Assembly (NCBI GenBank): GCA_002421425.1
Contig: DIJZ01000009.1
Coordinates: 1-8,555, forward strand
Direction of reading: 5' to 3'
DNA: 8,555 nucleotides
Source: Caldifarciminota bacterium UBA5631
GTDB lineage: Bacteria > Hydrothermota > Hydrothermia > UBA1063
Shown: positions 5,435 through 8,555 of the stretch, in pieces
Layout of the letters: every line of letters begins with the position of its first letter
Position numbering within the stretch: the first letter of the stretch is position 1
Program-made: the position numbers and the translations under genes
The notes under the pieces: generated by a model
What the model was told of the DNA's origin: nothing
The model's input: only the letters and a program-made list of their open reading frames with translations
The model's database searches: none

Positions 5435-8215
5435 ATGGAGGATTATAGGAATACTGTCAATTTACCGCAAACTGAATTCTCAATGAAGGCGGAGCTCACA
5501 AAGAAGGAGCCTCTGCGTATTAAGTGGTGGCGAGAGAAGCAAATTTATGAGAAGAATTTGAAATTGAGAAAAAATGGAAAGGTTTTTATCCTTCACGACG
5601 GTCCTCCGTATTCCAATGGTCATATTCATCTCGGGACAGCCTTAAATAAGATCTTGAAGGATGTACTCGTGAAATATAAGAGTCTCAAAGGTTTTTACGC
5701 GCCGTATGTGCCTGGCTGGGACAATCATGGTATGCCCATCGAACTTGAAGTAATTAAAAGCAATCAGGATTATAAGGATTTGGTAGCAGATTCTGCGAAA
5801 ATTAAAGATGTTTCTGCAAAGCACCGGCTAAGGCAGGAATGCAGGAATTTTGCAAGGAAATGGGTTCAAATACAAAGGGAAGAGTTCGAACGTTTGGGAG
5901 TTTTAGGCGAGTGGGATAATCCATATCTTACGATGGATGCTGCTTACGAAGCGAAAGAACTCAAAATTCTTGCAGAACTAACGCGCAGGGGATATATTTA
6001 CAGGAGTTATCTTCCGGTTCACTGGTGTCCAAAATGTCGCACAACGCTGGCTATGGCTGAGATAGAGTACAAAGATAAGGAATCACCATCATTATGGTTT
6101 ACTTTTGAACCCGTTGATTCTGATTTCTATCCGCTCGTCTGGACTACTACTCCCTGGACCATTATCTCCAATGTGGCCCTCGCAGTTCACCCGGAGCTTG
6201 AATATGTAGTAGTGCAAACATTGGAGAGAAAGTATCTCTTAGCAAGGGAAAGATTAGAAGCCAACAGAGATGTTCTGGGTGGAAACATAGAAGTAGTTAA
6301 AACCTTGAAAGGATCAGAGCTTAAAGGGTTAAAGTTCCATCACCCATTCTTTGACCGCGTATCTACCATGATTACTGGCTATTTTGTGACAACGGAGGAT
6401 GGAACCGGAATCGTTCACATTGCACCTGGACATGGAAAAGAGGATTTTGAGGTGGGGAGAGAGAACGATCTTCCAATTTTATCTCCAGTAGACGAAAACG
6501 GTAAATTTACGTCAGAAGCTCAGATGTTTGAAGGACTTGACACCTCTGAGGCTTCGAAGAAAGTGGTTGAAGTTCTTCAAGAAAATGGAAAATTTATAAA
6601 GCTGGATAAGATTGTTCACAGCTATCCTCACTGCTGGCGTTGCAAGGGGCCACTAATTTTTCGTGCAACACACCAGTGGTTCTTGAACGTGGACCATAAC
6701 AATTTGAGGGAAGACGCACTACTGGGGATTTCCAGGGTAAACTGGCACCCAGAAGAAGGAGAATCCAGGATTTATACCTCGGTGAAAGAACGTCCCGACT
6801 GGGTTATATCGAGACAGCGAAGCTGGGGGGTTTACATCCCTGCAATAAAGTGCAGGAATTGTGGTGAGGCTATTCTTCTTCCTGAAGTAATTGAAAAACT
6901 TGCGGGATTTGTTGAGGAGGGAGATGTAGACGCCTGGCTTCATAGGGGAGTAGAAGATTTTGTCCGTGAGGATTTCAGTTGTCCGCACTGTGGTTCGAAG
7001 CACTTTGAAAAGGAATTTGATATTCTTGACGTGTGGTTTGATTCTGGAATTTCGTATATAGTTGTGTCTGAGAAGTGGAAGATGCCCTGGCCTTCAGATG
7101 TGTATCTTGAAGGTTCAGATCAGCATCGTGGGTGGTTTAACGCTTCCCTGGTGCTGGGTACGGCTTTTGTGGGCTCTGCTCCATACAAGAATGTGATTAC
7201 TCATGGATGGGTTGTGGATGAAGAGGGGAAAGCCATGCATAAGAGCCTCGGGAATGTCATTGCTCCTGAGGAGATTATAGGAAAGTATGGTGCAGATATT
7301 CTGAGATTGTGGGTCGTCTCCAGTGATTATACTGATGATGTAAGGCTCGGTCCGGAGATCCTCACAAGGCTCGTGGATTCGTATAGAAAAATAAGAAACA
7401 CTATCAGATTTATGCTCGGTAACCTTTATGACTGGGACGAGTCTAAAAGAGTCAGTTACGAAGATCTATTGCCTATTGAAAAGTACATTCTCGGAAAATG
7501 GAACGAAGTGAAACAGAGTGTTGATGAATCTTACGATACTTATTATTTCTACAAAGTGTACCACACACTGTTCAATTTCCTGGTAGTCGATCTTTCTGCT
7601 TTCTATCTTGACGTGTTGAAGGATAGGCTTTATACGTGGGGTAAGGATTCCCATGGAAGAAGATCTGCTCAGACCGCGATTTACGATATTTTGAAAGAGC
7701 TTCTTGTTATTTTGCACCCATTAATTCCCTTCACAACAGAAGAGGCTTGGGAGTATTTACCTGGGGAAAAAGAGGAAAGTGTTTTTCTGGTGAACTGGCC
7801 TGAGTCCAATCCTCTGTATTCTAATCAAGAGGTTATGAAAGACTTTGATTTGTTGATGAATGTTAGAGATAAGGTTTTACAGGTGATGGAAAGGGCAAGA
7901 AAGGATGAAAGAATAATCAGCGACAGGCTGGAAGCGCGAGTAGCGATAAAAACCGAGGATGCCGCTCTTTCTTCTGTGCTTTCGAGATATCAAAGGTATC
8001 TTGAGGAACTCTTTATTGTATCTCAAGTAATATTAGGGGACGATGATGCGCCGGGCATAACAGAGGCTTTTGATGGGGTCGCGGTAAGCGTAAGCCATGC
8101 CAGGGGTAAGAAATGTCAGAGGTGCTGGATATGGCACGAAGAAACAGGAAAGAACCCGAGACATCCATCTCTATGTCCCAAGTGTGTTGATGTAGTCGAA
8201 GGTGTCAGTAGATGA
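5435..8215 (+). CDS. ileS: Isoleucyl-tRNA synthetase, bacterial type 1
   Basis: Cytoplasmic class Ia aminoacyl-tRNA synthetase charging tRNA-Ile, with post-transfer editing of valine. It has 926 residues, close to the 938 of E. coli IleS, and looks complete. Landmarks: N-terminal LPQTEFSM; PPYSNGHIHLG with the HIGH-type motif HIHLG (63-67); GWDNHGMPIE (94-103); CP1 editing domain with WTTTPWT (236-242) and GTGIVHIAPGHG...D (323-337); CysxxCys pairs at 198-201, 400-403, 473-476 and 516-519; DVWFDSG (532-538); GSDQHRGWF (560-568); KMSKS-type loop reading AMHKS (600-604) followed by LGN; a helical anticodon-binding region (about 640-800); and a C-terminal zinc finger CQRCW...CPKC (894-917). The C-terminal finger and bacterial motifs place it with type 1 (ileS1) rather than the eukaryote-like type 2. 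It appears to have its own promoter and overlaps the next gene by 4 bp. The AMHKS loop departs from textbook KMSKS but keeps the second Lys-Ser. Identification is secure. Confidence 0.98.
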   Translation: MEDYRNTVNLPQTEFSMKAELTKKEPLRIKWWREKQIYEKNLKLRKNGKVFILHDGPPYSNGHIHLGTALNKILKDVLVKYKSLKGFYAPYVPGWDNHGMPIELEVIKSNQDYKDLVADSAKIKDVSAKHRLRQECRNFARKWVQIQREEFERLGVLGEWDNPYLTMDAAYEAKELKILAELTRRGYIYRSYLPVHWCPKCRTTLAMAEIEYKDKESPSLWFTFEPVDSDFYPLVWTTTPWTIISNVALAVHPELEYVVVQTLERKYLLARERLEANRDVLGGNIEVVKTLKGSELKGLKFHHPFFDRVSTMITGYFVTTEDGTGIVHIAPGHGKEDFEVGRENDLPILSPVDENGKFTSEAQMFEGLDTSEASKKVVEVLQENGKFIKLDKIVHSYPHCWRCKGPLIFRATHQWFLNVDHNNLREDALLGISRVNWHPEEGESRIYTSVKERPDWVISRQRSWGVYIPAIKCRNCGEAILLPEVIEKLAGFVEEGDVDAWLHRGVEDFVREDFSCPHCGSKHFEKEFDILDVWFDSGISYIVVSEKWKMPWPSDVYLEGSDQHRGWFNASLVLGTAFVGSAPYKNVITHGWVVDEEGKAMHKSLGNVIAPEEIIGKYGADILRLWVVSSDYTDDVRLGPEILTRLVDSYRKIRNTIRFMLGNLYDWDESKRVSYEDLLPIEKYILGKWNEVKQSVDESYDTYYFYKVYHTLFNFLVVDLSAFYLDVLKDRLYTWGKDSHGRRSAQTAIYDILKELLVILHPLIPFTTEEAWEYLPGEKEESVFLVNWPESNPLYSNQEVMKDFDLLMNVRDKVLQVMERARKDERIISDRLEARVAIKTEDAALSSVLSRYQRYLEELFIVSQVILGDDDAPGITEAFDGVAVSVSHARGKKCQRCWIWHEETGKNPRHPSLCPKCVDVVEGVSR
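8198..8204 (+). promoter_or_regulatory. Ribosome binding site of the DUF177 gene, inside ileS
   Basis: GAAGGTG lies within the last ileS codons, 7 nt before the ATG at 8212. It is a moderate Shine-Dalgarno match. With the ATGA stop-start overlap it suggests that ribosomes ending ileS can restart on the next gene. Confidence 0.5.
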
Positions 8216-8555
8216 AAATAGATATTTTGAATCTAAAAGATGGCACCACTGAGTACTTTGAAAAGCTTGATTCCTCAGCCCTTGATCTTTCTGGCCTGGA
8301 TTGCATACTTAAAGGTTCCTTAGATGCTCATACTATCGTTGAGAAAAGCGGTAATAAGGTTAAGATAACAATAGATACTGCTTTTGCTTTGACATTAAAG
8401 TGTTCGAGGTGCCTCGAGGATTTTGACCGATCTTTCAGCACCAGTGACACGTATTTTGTCAGGCCCGGCCACGAGGAAGAGCCTGAAAAATATCTCAGCG
8501 AAGAAGATGTTTATACGATATTTGCCGCAACTCAGGAAGTGGACACCGTGCCTCT
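8212..8555 (+). CDS. DUF177/YceD-family protein (3' end missing)
   Basis: The frame starts at ATG 8212, overlapping the ileS TGA as ATGA, and stays open to the window edge, giving 114 complete codons. The protein begins MKIDILNLKDGTTEYFEKLD, has a beta-rich segment (LKGSLDAHTIVEKSGNKVKI) and a Cys-x-x-Cys motif in LKCSRCLEDFD (Cys64 and Cys67), followed by an acidic stretch (GHEEEPEKYLSEEDVY). The CxRCLE motif after a strand pair, with downstream acidic residues, is the hallmark of DUF177. E. coli YceD in this family is linked to 23S rRNA accumulation, and such genes usually precede rpmF (ribosomal protein L32) and plsX/fabH. Those neighbours would lie to the right and cannot be seen. Family members are commonly about 160-180 residues, so roughly a third is missing. 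The molecular role is poorly defined. Confidence 0.8.
   Translation, partial: MKIDILNLKDGTTEYFEKLDSSALDLSGLDCILKGSLDAHTIVEKSGNKVKITIDTAFALTLKCSRCLEDFDRSFSTSDTYFVRPGHEEEPEKYLSEEDVYTIFAATQEVDTVP

Overview
This window holds four co-directional (+ strand) genes from a bacterial chromosome: the bulk of uvrA (its first ~40 codons lie left of the window), a secreted modular M6-family metalloprotease, a full-length ileS, and the first ~114 codons of a DUF177/YceD-family gene that runs off the right edge. Base composition is moderate and slightly AT-leaning. There are no RNA genes, CRISPR arrays, insertion sequences, prophage genes or broken genes. Coding is dense: the only gaps are about 98 bp (uvrA to protease) and 64 bp (protease to ileS), and ileS overlaps the last gene by 4 bp.

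The organism cannot be named from this sequence. The protease has a PPHP segment right after its signal peptide, an M6 catalytic domain, a CBM9/DOMON-like domain and a C-terminal domain resembling a Por/T9SS type A sorting tail. That combination is common in FCB-group and uncultured candidate-phylum bacteria such as WOR-3/Stahlbacteria, Hydrothermae and Cloacimonadota. UvrA and IleS are ordinary bacterial forms with some local residue differences. This placement is inference.

Layout: uvrA (nucleotide excision repair damage recognition) ends at 2692. The gap that follows carries a plausible promoter for the protease, an imperfect inverted repeat over its -10 region and a strong ribosome binding site. 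The protease occupies 2791-5370. A good sigma70-type promoter (TTGAAT, 17 bp, TATACT) lies in the gap before ileS, so ileS probably starts its own transcription unit with a leader of only ~20 nt, too short for a T-box. ileS and the DUF177 gene overlap as ATGA and are probably translationally coupled. DUF177 genes usually sit just before rpmF and fatty-acid genes, so a translation/lipid housekeeping operon probably continues to the right.

The four genes are not one pathway: a secreted protease is set between housekeeping genes. I see no previously undescribed multi-gene system. The most interesting points are in the protease: an apparent extra residue after the HExxH zinc motif, a very short signal peptide without basic residues, and its multi-domain surface or secretion architecture. 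Smaller points are a non-consensus ABC signature in UvrA and a variant KMSKS loop in IleS.
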